Source: Thalassospira sp. MCCC 1A01428
GTDB taxonomy: Bacteria > Pseudomonadota > Alphaproteobacteria > Rhodospirillales > Thalassospiraceae
DNA length: 41,639 nucleotides
Assembly (NCBI RefSeq): GCF_002115825.1
Contig: NZ_JFJZ01000041.1
Location: forward strand, 1-41,639
Direction of reading: 5' to 3'
A model generated the notes under the pieces. The model made no database searches. It saw nothing but the letters and a program-made list of their open reading frames with translations, and was not told the origin of the DNA. Position numbers and translations under genes: made by a program. Shown here in pieces: positions 7,351 through 15,345 of this stretch; positions within the stretch are counted from its first letter, which is position 1, and every line of letters begins with the position of its first letter.

Positions 7351-7992
7351 TTATTTCACCAGCAAGTGGTTGGTTGCAAGACTGGCGATTGCGGCGGTTT
7401 TCTGATCCGCCGTGATGCCTTCGGGCCAGATCAGGCGATTGCCATCAACCGTCGCAAGACGGGTGACAAGCACCGCTTTTTGCGCGGAATCTTTAGCGTT
7501 CTGCCCGGAAAAGAGGATCGCTTTTGCGATTTGCGATCCGTCATCTTTTGCCGGGTCCAGGGCAACAAAATCGCCCGTGCCAGCAGCAACGGTCACAGTC
7601 AGAATATCGCCCGCCTCAAAGGCGGTGCCGCCTGCCGTAATGGTAAAACCCGAAAGGTGGGTACTGGCATATTCAGTGCCGACAACGGCATTTTTCAGGT
7701 TGTTGCCGTTTGGTGTCGTAACCGAAAAATGTGTGGCATCAAGGGCTGTCAACACATAGGCACCAAGAACAGCCGCTTTGCCGGTAACAACAGTGGCGTC
7801 ATCGATCGTGCCGTTGCCGGTATTGCCACCATCAGCAGCAACCACAACATTGTCGACAAGGCCCTGTTGCGCCAGAACCGTGCCAGGATGATACACTTGG
7901 CCTGCCTTCAAGGTGCCGGTTTCGCGAAATGCCCAATCCACTTCACGCATCAAAAAGGCCCCGTCCTGCGGAGCCTGCAAATAGGTCGTCAT
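7351..7992 (-). CDS. Head decoration protein (lambda gpD family) with an internal insert
   Basis: The ends match lambda gpD: FRETGTLKAGQVYHPGTVLA near the start and F-V-A-L-D-P-A-K-D-D-G-S-Q-I-A-K-A-I-L-F-S-G...V-L-V-T-R-L-A-T-V-D near residue 190. It stabilises the expanded capsid at trimer positions. The protein is 213 residues, about twice lambda gpD (110). The extra part (about residues 50-140) is a Gly/Thr/Asp-rich beta domain (GNTGNGTIDDATVVTGK, ITAGGTAFEAGDILTVTVAAGTGD) that would sit on the capsid surface. Such inserts occur in other phage decoration proteins. The start at 7992 has AAAGGAA 6-12 bases upstream. Confidence 0.88.
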   Translation of the reverse strand: MTTYLQAPQDGAFLMREVDWAFRETGTLKAGQVYHPGTVLAQQGLVDNVVVAADGGNTGNGTIDDATVVTGKAAVLGAYVLTALDATHFSVTTPNGNNLKNAVVGTEYASTHLSGFTITAGGTAFEAGDILTVTVAAGTGDFVALDPAKDDGSQIAKAILFSGQNAKDSAQKAVLVTRLATVDGNRLIWPEGITADQKTAAIASLATNHLLVK

Positions 7993-8003
7993 TGGATTTC
8001 CTT

Positions 8004-8459
8004 TCAGCCAGCAACACGTTTAAACGACGATGCCCAACTGGCTTCAACCGCCTGTTGTTCGCCGGGCGTTGGGGCAGATGGCGACAAGTCAGGATTGCCA
8101 GCCGACGCCATCGTATCGGCCAGACCAGCGCCCCCCTTGGGCGCAGCGGCAAGGGCCGCAAGCGCATCCTTGACCGACATCGATGTATTAAAGGCGAAAT
8201 GCTGCGCCAGATTACCACGCCCCTTGGCGGCATTTGACCCGATGATGGACGCAATGCGCTTGCGTTCGCGTGCGCCAGCCGATTTACCATCGCCCTCGTC
8301 ATCCCCGGCGTCGGTTTCATCCTTCACCGATGGCTTTTTGCCACCTTCCGGCGCATCGCCGCCGTCATCTTCTTCGTCATCTTCGGCGGCATCGGCATCA
8401 TCCGGCACCTGGTCATCAGCCAGGGCACGCTTGCCCCGCGTCGGCTTGTTCTGCGCCAT
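8004..8459 (-). CDS. Nested scaffold protein (Nu3-like), internal start within the protease gene
   Basis: In-frame ATG at 8459 (MAQNKPTRGKRALADDQ) with a near-perfect GGAGG 8-12 bases upstream, unusual inside a gene. The 151-residue product is acidic and charged (D-D-A-D-A-A-E-D-D-E-E-D-D-G-G), followed by a helical, basic segment (R-E-R-K-R-I-A-S-I-I) and a C-terminal capsid-binding-like helix. This is the architecture of lambda Nu3, the scaffold made from the 3' end of gene C. The scaffold would guide capsid assembly and then be degraded by the protease. Confidence 0.78.
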   Translation of the reverse strand: MAQNKPTRGKRALADDQVPDDADAAEDDEEDDGGDAPEGGKKPSVKDETDAGDDEGDGKSAGARERKRIASIIGSNAAKGRGNLAQHFAFNTSMSVKDALAALAAAPKGGAGLADTMASAGNPDLSPSAPTPGEQQAVEASWASSFKRVAG

Positions 8460-9386
8460 TGTGGAACCTCCAATATGTTGCGCTGTCGTATCACCACCGG
8501 CGGGGCCGGAGGCAGGTTTGGAAATTTCAGCGGCAAATGCCGCGAACGCCTGTGATGGCGTCATCAGTTCATCGGCAAAACCGATTTGAAGGGCTTCGTC
8601 CGAATTGATTGTCCGCGCCTCGGTCGCCAGTACGGCCTTTAGGTCGATGCCCCGGCCCTGTGCCACCTGTTCCGCAAAGGAAATGCGCAAAACTTCAAGT
8701 TCCGCCTCGATCTCCTTTGCCACATCGGGGGGAAGTTCTTCATAAGGGTTAACCTCCATTTTGCGCGCACCGGCCCGTAAAACAGTGACTTTGACCCCGG
8801 CATTTTCATATGCCTTTGTCATATCGGTATGCAGACACACCGCCCCGACGCTACCAACGCCGCCAGAATTTGGCGGCACCGTGATATGATCGCACTGGCT
8901 GGCCAGCCAATATGCCGCCGAATAGGCATAATCCGAACAAATCGCCCAGGTCGGCTTTGTCGAACCGGCAATCATGTCGGCCAGTTCAAAAAGCTGGGAA
9001 TGGACTTCGCCGCCCGGGCTTTCAAAATCGAACGCAATGCCTTTGACATCATCGTCAAGCAACGCCTCGCCCAGCTTGGCCATCAACCCGTCATATCCGG
9101 TCATACCGGACCACGGATCGAGAACACCCAGCTTGCTAACCAGCGTTCCCGACACCGGCAAAACCGCCATGCCGTTTTCCACCCGGTAAATCTTGCGATC
9201 CGGGCGGTTGCCGTTCCAGTCCGCCGCCAACACATCCAGCTTTTCGGGCTGGGGGCTGGTATCATCGACCAGAAACCCGCTTAACCCGGCGCGCGATGCC
9301 AAAACACCCAGCATCAAACGCGCCCGGTCAGGGGTAACAAGGTGGGCGCGGTTAAGCAACCGCCCCAGCAAGCGGGGATAATCCAT
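8004..9386 (-). CDS. S49-family head maturation protease (lambda gpC-like) with C-terminal scaffold
   Basis: Serine protease of the SppA/S49 family that processes the head during assembly. The start MDYPRLLGRLLN at 9386 is chosen because AAAGG lies 11-15 bases upstream and longer readings run into the portal gene. With this start the active-site Ser is S156 in A-Y-S-A-A-Y-W-L-A-S and the catalytic Lys is K209 in A-R-K-M-E-V-N-P-Y; spacing matches lambda gpC (S166/K218). The C-terminal third (from residue 310) is acidic, low in structure and can be made separately from an internal start, as lambda C/Nu3. The 460-residue length fits a fusion of protease and scaffold. It overlaps the portal gene by 35 bases. 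Confidence 0.93.
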   Translation of the reverse strand: MDYPRLLGRLLNRAHLVTPDRARLMLGVLASRAGLSGFLVDDTSPQPEKLDVLAADWNGNRPDRKIYRVENGMAVLPVSGTLVSKLGVLDPWSGMTGYDGLMAKLGEALLDDDVKGIAFDFESPGGEVHSQLFELADMIAGSTKPTWAICSDYAYSAAYWLASQCDHITVPPNSGGVGSVGAVCLHTDMTKAYENAGVKVTVLRAGARKMEVNPYEELPPDVAKEIEAELEVLRISFAEQVAQGRGIDLKAVLATEARTINSDEALQIGFADELMTPSQAFAAFAAEISKPASGPAGGDTTAQHIGGSTMAQNKPTRGKRALADDQVPDDADAAEDDEEDDGGDAPEGGKKPSVKDETDAGDDEGDGKSAGARERKRIASIIGSNAAKGRGNLAQHFAFNTSMSVKDALAALAAAPKGGAGLADTMASAGNPDLSPSAPTPGEQQAVEASWASSFKRVAG

Positions 9387-11028
9387 GTGATTGTGCCTTT
9401 TGCTGCAAAGCCTGCATGCGTCGTTCATACCGATCAAGTCTGGCATTCACGGTTGTGGTCTGGGTTTGCCCGTTTTCGTCGGTTTCGACCGATGAAACCG
9501 ACCATTCAGGGCGGGGAATTCCCAAATCAGACAGCGTTTGCAGTTCATGACGGCGCTGTTCTGTCAGTTCTTCCCAATCCTTGCCCTGTTCGGCGGCTTC
9601 ATCTTCCAGTGTCGACAGCATCGATTGCATTCGCATTTCCGATGCCTGTGCTTCCTTGGTCGGGTCAATATACCCGCGCGCCGGGCCAATCCATTTGGCG
9701 CGGGTCCACGCCGCAAGGGCATCGCGATAGGCCGGCGCACCATCGGGAATGTTCACATCCCCGCGCTCGACCAGTTCTTCACCCAACAGGACATAAACCT
9801 GTTGAACAAAGTCCCGAACGAACTCCGCACGCACAACGGAAATGTGTTTCCACACTTCCAAAAGCGCAGCACGGGCCGAACTGTAATTAACCTTCGACCA
9901 GTCCATTGAAATTTGTTCGTAAGAAATCCCCATCGAACTGGCGAAATAGCGCAAACAGCTTTCTTCAAATGCCGCAAACCCGTTGTTCGGGCGCTCCGAC
10001 CGCAACAATTGCAATTCTTCACCCGGAAACAGTTTGGGAATACGCGCCCCATCCAGCGAAAGATTGGTTTTGTTATGATACCCGGCGCGCGCATCCTGAT
10101 ATGGCGAAAGCGATGCACCGCCTTGCGGGTCCAGCATCGATTGCGCCATATGTTGGTCAAACGGCGATTTTACAAAGGCCGCAAATACCGCATGGATTAA
10201 TGCCGATTGCAATTCGGTTTTCGACCAGCGCCGTTCCATATGCATGCGTTCAAGGATTGGGGTAAACAGCCCCCGGCCCCGCGTCGCACCGGCCTTGTCT
10301 TTCAAAAACGCATGAATAACACCGCGCCGTTTTGTGCCACGCACATAGGCAGGAACACGCGACCAGGTGAACGGGTCATGCGCGGTATCCATCCAGATAT
10401 CGGACGGATGACCATTGCGAAAATGATAGGCTACCGGCTCCCCGTATTTACCTTTTTCAACCCCGCCCCGCATATAGGATGTTTCAGGCTGGTTGTTAGG
10501 GTTGCACAAACGGTCCGGGTCAACAATTTGCAGGGCAAGGGCATATTTTCCACCCCGGTCAGGCAGCCAGTACGGCAGGCAAATTGCTTCGCCGTCCAGT
10601 ACATAATGATTAAAAGCCACGGCACACAAACCGTTAAAGTCGGTTTTGCGCTCTACATCACAGTAAAAATCAGGGTCGGTTGACCACGCATTCCAGCCCC
10701 GTTCAAATTCGCGACCCAGATCGCGCGATTGCTCGAATGTCAGGTTAAGCGATTTCCAGTCCGGCTTTGACGACAGGCGAAGGCCCGCCCCTACCACACC
10801 GTCACGCAGTTTCTGAATACCGGAAACCGCCCAGCCGGAATTGCGGTACTGATCCCAGGCACGGCCCTGCATCATATCGCGTTCGGGCAACAATGCAGCA
10901 TCAGCCGATTGCAACGCAGGATAATAATCCGACATTTCAACCGACCGACTGCTTGCCGCATCGTGCGATGATGTCATGGACGCACGCAGCGGCGTAACAC
11001 CATCGCTAGCAACCAATGATTTGTTCAT
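9352..11028 (-). CDS. Portal protein (lambda gpB family)
   Basis: The portal forms the 12-subunit ring at one vertex through which DNA is packaged and leaves. The protein is 558 residues (lambda gpB 533). Family marks include the N-terminal D-Q-Y-R-N-S-G-W-A-V-S-G-I-Q-K-L-R-D-G-V-V-G block, A-L-A-L-Q-I-V-D-P-D-R-L-C-N-P, V-A-Y-H-F-R, and the long F-A-S-S-M-G-I-S-Y-E-Q-I-S-M-D-W-S-K-V-N-Y-S-S-A-R-A stretch near residue 380 that is typical of lambda-type portals. Start at the ATG at 11028 (AAGGG 8-12 bases upstream) overlaps the gpW stop as TGATG; this is a tight packaging operon. Confidence 0.95.
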   Translation of the reverse strand: MNKSLVASDGVTPLRASMTSSHDAASSRSVEMSDYYPALQSADAALLPERDMMQGRAWDQYRNSGWAVSGIQKLRDGVVGAGLRLSSKPDWKSLNLTFEQSRDLGREFERGWNAWSTDPDFYCDVERKTDFNGLCAVAFNHYVLDGEAICLPYWLPDRGGKYALALQIVDPDRLCNPNNQPETSYMRGGVEKGKYGEPVAYHFRNGHPSDIWMDTAHDPFTWSRVPAYVRGTKRRGVIHAFLKDKAGATRGRGLFTPILERMHMERRWSKTELQSALIHAVFAAFVKSPFDQHMAQSMLDPQGGASLSPYQDARAGYHNKTNLSLDGARIPKLFPGEELQLLRSERPNNGFAAFEESCLRYFASSMGISYEQISMDWSKVNYSSARAALLEVWKHISVVRAEFVRDFVQQVYVLLGEELVERGDVNIPDGAPAYRDALAAWTRAKWIGPARGYIDPTKEAQASEMRMQSMLSTLEDEAAEQGKDWEELTEQRRHELQTLSDLGIPRPEWSVSSVETDENGQTQTTTVNARLDRYERRMQALQQKAQSHGLSPLAGAVA

Positions 11029-11243
11029 CAATGCACCCTTACCCCGATCGCATGGCGTCCACCAAGGCCCAGCAACTGATCAATTTCAGCTAACCTAGCG
11101 TTAATATTGGTCAGATTGGCCGCGCTATAACTCACGTTACGACCATTCGACCCGACGGATTGAACACTTTCCCCGCACAAAACACGGGTCCGCGCTTCAA
11201 TCAGCCGTGCCTTTTCGGCTTCCAGTGCGGGCCGGTCAATCAT
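11028..11243 (-). CDS. gpW-like head completion protein
   Basis: A 71-residue protein between terminase and portal, the position of lambda gpW. It has a long N-terminal helix (DRPALEAEKARLIEARTRVL), a short V-S-Y-S-A-A-N strand and a second helix (LTNINARLAEIDQLLG), the pattern of the gpW family. gpW completes the DNA-filled head and makes the site to which the FII protein binds. Start at 11243 uses AGGAT 8-12 bases upstream and ATG in preference to an upstream TTG. It overlaps the portal start. Confidence 0.87.
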   Translation of the reverse strand: MIDRPALEAEKARLIEARTRVLCGESVQSVGSNGRNVSYSAANLTNINARLAEIDQLLGLGGRHAIGVRVH

Positions 11244-11256
11244 GGTGGTTATCCTG

Positions 11257-13407
11257 TTATGCAAGTTGCGAAATCATCGCATTAATGCGGGCGTTTTCAT
11301 CGGTTTCACTAGGTTTAAGCATCGGAATTTCAACCGGCCCGGCATTCCCCGATGATAGCAAGGCAACAATAAACGGGTTGCCATTCCGGCCCATCCAGTT
11401 CGGTAACTTTTCGGGTTTATCCCAAGGCATCTTGTCGGCATTCAGTCGTAAAACCGCCGCCGTGCAATATCCAGAAAGGTCAAAGGCTTCATTGCGTGCG
11501 GCTTCCTTTTCCCAACCCTTATCCTTGCGGATTTCAGCCAGGTATTCCGCCAATGGCGATTTCATCAATTCCGCTTCGTCGGGTTCTGTTTTGCCATTTG
11601 GCAAATGCAGGGTGCCCATTGCACGCGGGATATGAATGTATTGTGGCCCGCTTTGTTCGCGCCGCAATCCACCCATCACAAAATCTTTCAAGTGATCAAC
11701 ACCCGCCTGCAACACCGGAATTTCCCCGCGTGCGCCAGCATATTTGTCTTTTCGTTCTGAATCCGGCCATGTCAAAACGGCCCGGGGCACCCGAAAACCA
11801 CCGATACCTCGTAATGGCAAAAGCCGTTCGTGCTGACCACGCCGTTTGATGTCGCGATAAAAATCATATGCCTTGCTGGTCACACCTGCCCGGCCATGAA
11901 TGTCATAGACAAACAGTTTTACCTTCATTGCCTTGCCGGGCATCGATGCCATCGGCCAGGCAACGTCCAGCACCCGTTTGCGCAAAAGCTGCCAGTCTTC
12001 GGCATAGGCCGCCGGGTCCAGCGCCCGTTCGGTCCAACCTTCCACCTGTTCGGGCACCGCAATTTCAAACCGGTCGACAATCCAGCGTTCCAGATGCGCG
12101 CCAAACCCTTCGATCTGAATAACAAACCTGTTCCCCTGCACGTCAGCCGCAGCAACCAGAAACAAAACGCCATCGGGCACAGTACCCAACGGGTAATCTT
12201 CACAACGCGCAAACAGGTTTTCAACGGTCAGTTCACCCTGTTCTGCCCGTGCGGCAATCGCGCGCGGCATATAGGGTTCGGCCTGATCAGTATTAACCGT
12301 TGTACGCAGCGACGTTTCGCTACCGGTTCTGGCATATTCGTCAAGCGCGGTCAGGTATCGGGTGACAAGCCCTTTCCAGCCTTGAAAAACCGCCGCCGGC
12401 CCTTTTAGCCAATAGGACGCAATTTCAGAAACCCGGGCCGTGCCAACAATTTCACCCTCAACAATTGAAAGCCCTTCGGCCAGCCAATGGCCATTGGCAT
12501 CAAGGTCGCGCTTTTGGCGTTCATGGATGACACCGCCGCAATGGGGGCAATGCATCGTAACGTTTTGGGCCGCTTCGTCGATGTTATCGGTTTCGGGCCA
12601 ATCCAACAGGTTGAAAGACGGTTCAAAACCGTCGTGGCAATCTGGGCAAATCCAGTAACGACGCCGCCGATCGCCACGGTTATAAAGGCTGATAATGCCA
12701 CCAACCGGCGGCGCTTCATGCGCGGTTTTCGCTTTCCATCGACCATCTACAAAATCCCGCCCGGGCGAACTTTCAGCCACCGTCATGCCACGCGACCCGA
12801 ATGTTTTGGTGCGCTGGCGGCCAAGGTCAAAAATCTCGCCTTCACCGTCCAGGTCATCAACCATCCGGTCGCGGTCGGTAATCAATATAAGGGGGATCGG
12901 CTCCGACGACAGAACCGGAACCGACGGCGATGTAATCGAAATCATCGCACCCGATGCCAGTTTCTTATCGTTGATATTGTCTGAATGCAGGGCTTTTGAC
13001 ATCCGGGCTTTAAATTCCGGGCTTTCCTTGTCGATCAGCTTGCGCATCCGGTTGATAGAGAAACGTCGCGCAGTATAGGCGTTCATTTGCAAAACCAGCG
13101 TATCAACCGGGTCGCAAATCGCCATATGCACAAGGCGGTTCATAAGCAGGGCGTCGGTTTTAAGCGACTGCGCAGGGCCTACAAAAACAACCGCTTCATA
13201 TTCACGTGCCGCCGTCATGTTCATGGGTTCAACCATGTAGGGCGCAACGCTGTTATCCCACGGGCCGTTGTAAACCGCACTTACCACACGGCGGTAACGC
13301 GCGGCGGCCTCGGATACCGAAATCCGCTTGGGCGGCAACAAAATCGCCGCTGCCTGCGACAGAATAACCCACGGATCGCGAAAATCAGGAAGCGGCGTTT
13401 TCTCCAT
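11257..13407 (-). CDS. Terminase large subunit (lambda GpA family)
   Basis: ATP-driven DNA packaging motor and cos/pac-cutting nuclease. The 716-residue protein has G-P-A-Q-S-L-K-T-D at 77-85 as the P-loop region, L-I-L-I-T-D-R-D-R-M-V-D-D-L-D-G-E-G with R-T-K-T-F-G-S-R-G-M and E-S-S-P-G as the typical GpA blocks, a zinc finger with C-P-D-C and C-P-H-C-G (W-I-C-P-D-C...M-H-C-P-H-C), and a C-terminal nuclease part with D-V-Q-G-N-R. The P-loop has Leu where most have Gly, so the ATPase contact is atypical. The ATG at 13407 has no clear SD; it overlaps the small-terminase gene by 23 bases, so it probably relies on coupling. Confidence 0.95.
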   Translation of the reverse strand: MEKTPLPDFRDPWVILSQAAAILLPPKRISVSEAAARYRRVVSAVYNGPWDNSVAPYMVEPMNMTAAREYEAVVFVGPAQSLKTDALLMNRLVHMAICDPVDTLVLQMNAYTARRFSINRMRKLIDKESPEFKARMSKALHSDNINDKKLASGAMISITSPSVPVLSSEPIPLILITDRDRMVDDLDGEGEIFDLGRQRTKTFGSRGMTVAESSPGRDFVDGRWKAKTAHEAPPVGGIISLYNRGDRRRRYWICPDCHDGFEPSFNLLDWPETDNIDEAAQNVTMHCPHCGGVIHERQKRDLDANGHWLAEGLSIVEGEIVGTARVSEIASYWLKGPAAVFQGWKGLVTRYLTALDEYARTGSETSLRTTVNTDQAEPYMPRAIAARAEQGELTVENLFARCEDYPLGTVPDGVLFLVAAADVQGNRFVIQIEGFGAHLERWIVDRFEIAVPEQVEGWTERALDPAAYAEDWQLLRKRVLDVAWPMASMPGKAMKVKLFVYDIHGRAGVTSKAYDFYRDIKRRGQHERLLPLRGIGGFRVPRAVLTWPDSERKDKYAGARGEIPVLQAGVDHLKDFVMGGLRREQSGPQYIHIPRAMGTLHLPNGKTEPDEAELMKSPLAEYLAEIRKDKGWEKEAARNEAFDLSGYCTAAVLRLNADKMPWDKPEKLPNWMGRNGNPFIVALLSSGNAGPVEIPMLKPSETDENARINAMISQLA

Positions 13408-13978
13408 TGTTGTTCATCAGCTTGCGTGCCAATTCCTCTTGATACTTGTCGATTTTTTCCTGCAACGCGCCGATCACACCCAGATCAAGTTCAAGTTCTC
13501 TGCCTATCGCCTCGGGCAACGACTGTAAAAACTTCGCAAGATCGCCCAGCAACTGTTCATCACGGGCAAACAGGGCGTTGGCATCGACCAGTTCGCCACG
13601 TTCCCGGCGAACCTTCATTTCGACCAGTTCGGTTTCATACAGCTTTTTGCGCTGTTCGGCTGTCAGGCCAGACCGCTCGTCCGTCGCCTGTCCACCAAGC
13701 AAAGCCATTTCGGCTTGGGCCTGTTCTTTTTCGCGGCGCTGTTTTTCTTCTTCTTCCTCAACCTGCTTTCCGGTGGTCCACGCATGAACTTCAGGCAGGT
13801 AGTAACCATAAGCGCGCCCGTTTTTCCCTTCACGGCGATACGGCAAACCCTTATGGCGCATCCGGTCAAAGGTTGGCAGCGACAGACCCAACACCCGGGC
13901 CGTTTCTTCCCGGCTCCAAAGTTTGCTCTCGTCGCCGTCCCATTCATCGGGCCAATCATCCGGCCAAGCCTTAGCCAT
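13385..13978 (-). CDS. Terminase small subunit (Nu1-like)
   Basis: DNA-recognition subunit of the packaging enzyme. The 197-residue protein begins MAKAWPDDWP and carries an excisionase-like winged HTH (W-S-R-E-E-T-A-R-V-L-G-L-S-L-P-T-F-D-R-M, then K-G-L-P-Y-R-R-E-G) as in Nu1, then a Glu/Arg-rich coiled coil (QVEEEEEKQRREKEQAQAEM) and a helical C-terminal part for the large subunit. ATG at 13978 has GGGG 9-12 bases upstream; an upstream GTG at 13987 is less suitable. It lies directly before the large subunit, as in lambda. Confidence 0.85.
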   Translation of the reverse strand: MAKAWPDDWPDEWDGDESKLWSREETARVLGLSLPTFDRMRHKGLPYRREGKNGRAYGYYLPEVHAWTTGKQVEEEEEKQRREKEQAQAEMALLGGQATDERSGLTAEQRKKLYETELVEMKVRRERGELVDANALFARDEQLLGDLAKFLQSLPEAIGRELELDLGVIGALQEKIDKYQEELARKLMNNNGENAAS

Positions 13979-14163
13979 CACAATCACCCCAAAACATAAT
14001 CAGAAACAACAACCTAACGATTTCAAATAGATAACGCACACCAAACACCCGCGCCACGCTAGACCCGCTCGGGTTGAGAAGTGCCAGGGAGGACCCGCTC
14101 GTTTTTGGCGGGCATGGCTGGCACATCGGTTACCATTGGGCGGACGTGATGCAGGCCGTCGGA
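13979..14163. other. Candidate cos / terminase-binding region
   Basis: About 185 bases without a gene, directly upstream of the small terminase gene, where lambda-type phages carry cos. Two direct copies of GACCCGCTCG lie at 14062-14071 and 14092-14101, 30 bases apart. Direct repeats could be terminase-binding sites. No nick site can be identified. Assignment is from position. Confidence 0.35.
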
Positions 14164-14373
14164 TTATCGGGCGACGTAGTGCCGGGTCCAGTGTTGCCCG
14201 CAGTTGCCGCAATACATCGATTGGCGTTTGGGACCACCGGGGCCTTTCATGCGAACGGCCATTAAGGTGGCGCGGTTGGTGTTGCCGCACGACACACACC
14301 CGACCCCGGCATCATCGCGGGTATCATCGTCGCCCATTGAAGGCGCAGACGGTTCGGCCAATGGTGGTTGCAT
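14164..14373 (-). CDS. Small zinc-ribbon protein
   Basis: A 69-residue protein with two Cys pairs: G-C-V-S-C-G-N near residue 26 and Y-C-G-N-C-G-Q-H-W near residue 55, separated by a basic stretch with A-V-R-M-K-G-P-G-G-P-K-R. This is a C-x2-C...C-x2-C zinc ribbon. The start at 14373 has AAAGG 9-13 bases upstream. It is the last gene before the packaging module and follows the terminators at 14586-14670. In position and ribbon it recalls small phage zinc activators of late genes (Ogr/Delta), but the spacing of the Cys pairs differs, so I make no firm functional call. Confidence 0.68.
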   Translation of the reverse strand: MQPPLAEPSAPSMGDDDTRDDAGVGCVSCGNTNRATLMAVRMKGPGGPKRQSMYCGNCGQHWTRHYVAR

Positions 14374-14585
14374 GGCATTGCCTTTCGATGCTGACAAGGA
14401 CGGCAGCGCCGGGTTGCTCCGCAGGGGACACGCCAGACCCTGCCCGCACACGCCGCCGCCCATGTCAGCACCCAAAAAAGAACGGCCCAGCCGGTTTGAT
14501 CCGGTATGGTCCGCAGTTTCATCAGGGAGTATTCGGGAAAAAACGAGAAAGCGTTACATGGCCAGCCTCCATAAGGCCCAACGCA

Positions 14586-14613
14586 AAACGCCCCGGCATG
14601 TGCCAGGGCGTTT
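14586..14613 (-). terminator. Stem-loop terminator 1 after early operon
   Basis: AAACGCCC (14586-14593) pairs with GGGCGTTT (14606-14613), with an inner GGCA/TGCC helix around TG. The A run on the plus strand gives T residues at the 3' end of leftward transcripts. Downstream of the gene at 14707. Confidence 0.7.
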
Positions 14614-14636
14614 CACAACAGCATTAGGGCAAAACA

Positions 14637-14670
14637 AAAACGCCCGCCGGTGATACCGTGCGGGCGCTTT
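14637..14670 (-). terminator. Stem-loop terminator 2 after early operon
   Basis: CGCCCG (14641-14646) pairs with CGGGCG (14661-14666), and inner CGGT pairs with ACCG. Preceded on the plus strand by AAAAA (14636-14640), which is a T run on the leftward transcript; CTTTT follows on the other side, so it may be bidirectional. Two terminators in tandem separate early leftward genes from the packaging genes. Confidence 0.72.
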
Positions 14671-14706
14671 TCGTCTCGGGTAGGGTGTCAAATTTCCCTG
14701 CGTAGG

Positions 14707-15345
14707 TCAAGCGGCTTTTTCGTCCTTGGGTGCTTTTTTCACGCCATCAGCCAACCAAGGCAATTTCGGCGGCATTGCGCCCGTTATGCGATAGATGCAG
14801 TCAGCAGGCGAATTATCGCCAAATTCGCGCATATCCAATTGCAAAACCGAGAGAGCCTGCCACCACATCAGATATTCAGCCCGCGCCATCGACACAACGG
14901 TTTCAGAATGCCCAATCCGTTCCACCTTGCAGCTTGCCTTGGCAAGATTGCGATTGTGATCACGGGCCGGAACCGGCTGCCCTTGCGCATCAAGCACCGC
15001 CACAAACCGCTCCACCCCGTCAGGATACCAATCAGGCCGTCCGCACACCTCGCCCCATGAACGAACAATTTCGGCGGCGTCGCCAGAAACATCCCGAAGC
15101 CCCAGCCAGGCGCGATGCAGCGCCATGGCTTGCGGGTGGCGTTCGTCATTGGCAACCGGCACCGCGCCAGAACCGGCAATCCGCTCCCCGTAGGATGCGG
15201 TTAACCGACGCATCATGCGAAGTTCCGGCATCAGGCCGTTGCCACTATCGGCCCGTTTGCCAATCCATTGCACCCCAAATGCCCAGTTTACCAAGCCTTC
15301 GATGCCAATCGGCTTTAGCGGTTTGAGTAGCTGTTCGCGGTTCAT
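14707..15345 (-). CDS. Hypothetical phage protein, 212 aa
   Basis: Not recognised by family. The start MNREQLLKPLKPIGIEG at 15345 has GGAAGG and AGG 5-13 bases upstream. The protein has an N-terminal helix, a Trp-rich middle (VNWAFGVQWIG, RAWLGLRD, RPDWYPDGVERFVAVLDAQG) and a C-terminal Y-L-M-W-W-Q-A-L-S-V-L helix followed by C-I-Y-R-I. No membrane segment or metal site. It stands alone between the helicase gene and tandem terminators, the position of a lambda Q-type antiterminator or another late-control gene. That role is only suggested by position. Confidence 0.75.
   Translation of the reverse strand: MNREQLLKPLKPIGIEGLVNWAFGVQWIGKRADSGNGLMPELRMMRRLTASYGERIAGSGAVPVANDERHPQAMALHRAWLGLRDVSGDAAEIVRSWGEVCGRPDWYPDGVERFVAVLDAQGQPVPARDHNRNLAKASCKVERIGHSETVVSMARAEYLMWWQALSVLQLDMREFGDNSPADCIYRITGAMPPKLPWLADGVKKAPKDEKAA

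Noticed and set aside
7366..8589. Rightward open reading frame of 407 codons
   Set aside because: Antisense to the decoration and protease genes. Low-complexity Ser/Ala/Pro tail mirrors the acidic scaffold codons.
13087..13974. Rightward open reading frame of 295 codons
   Set aside because: Antisense to the two terminase genes; the composition (Arg/His/Pro-rich) is of a shadow frame.
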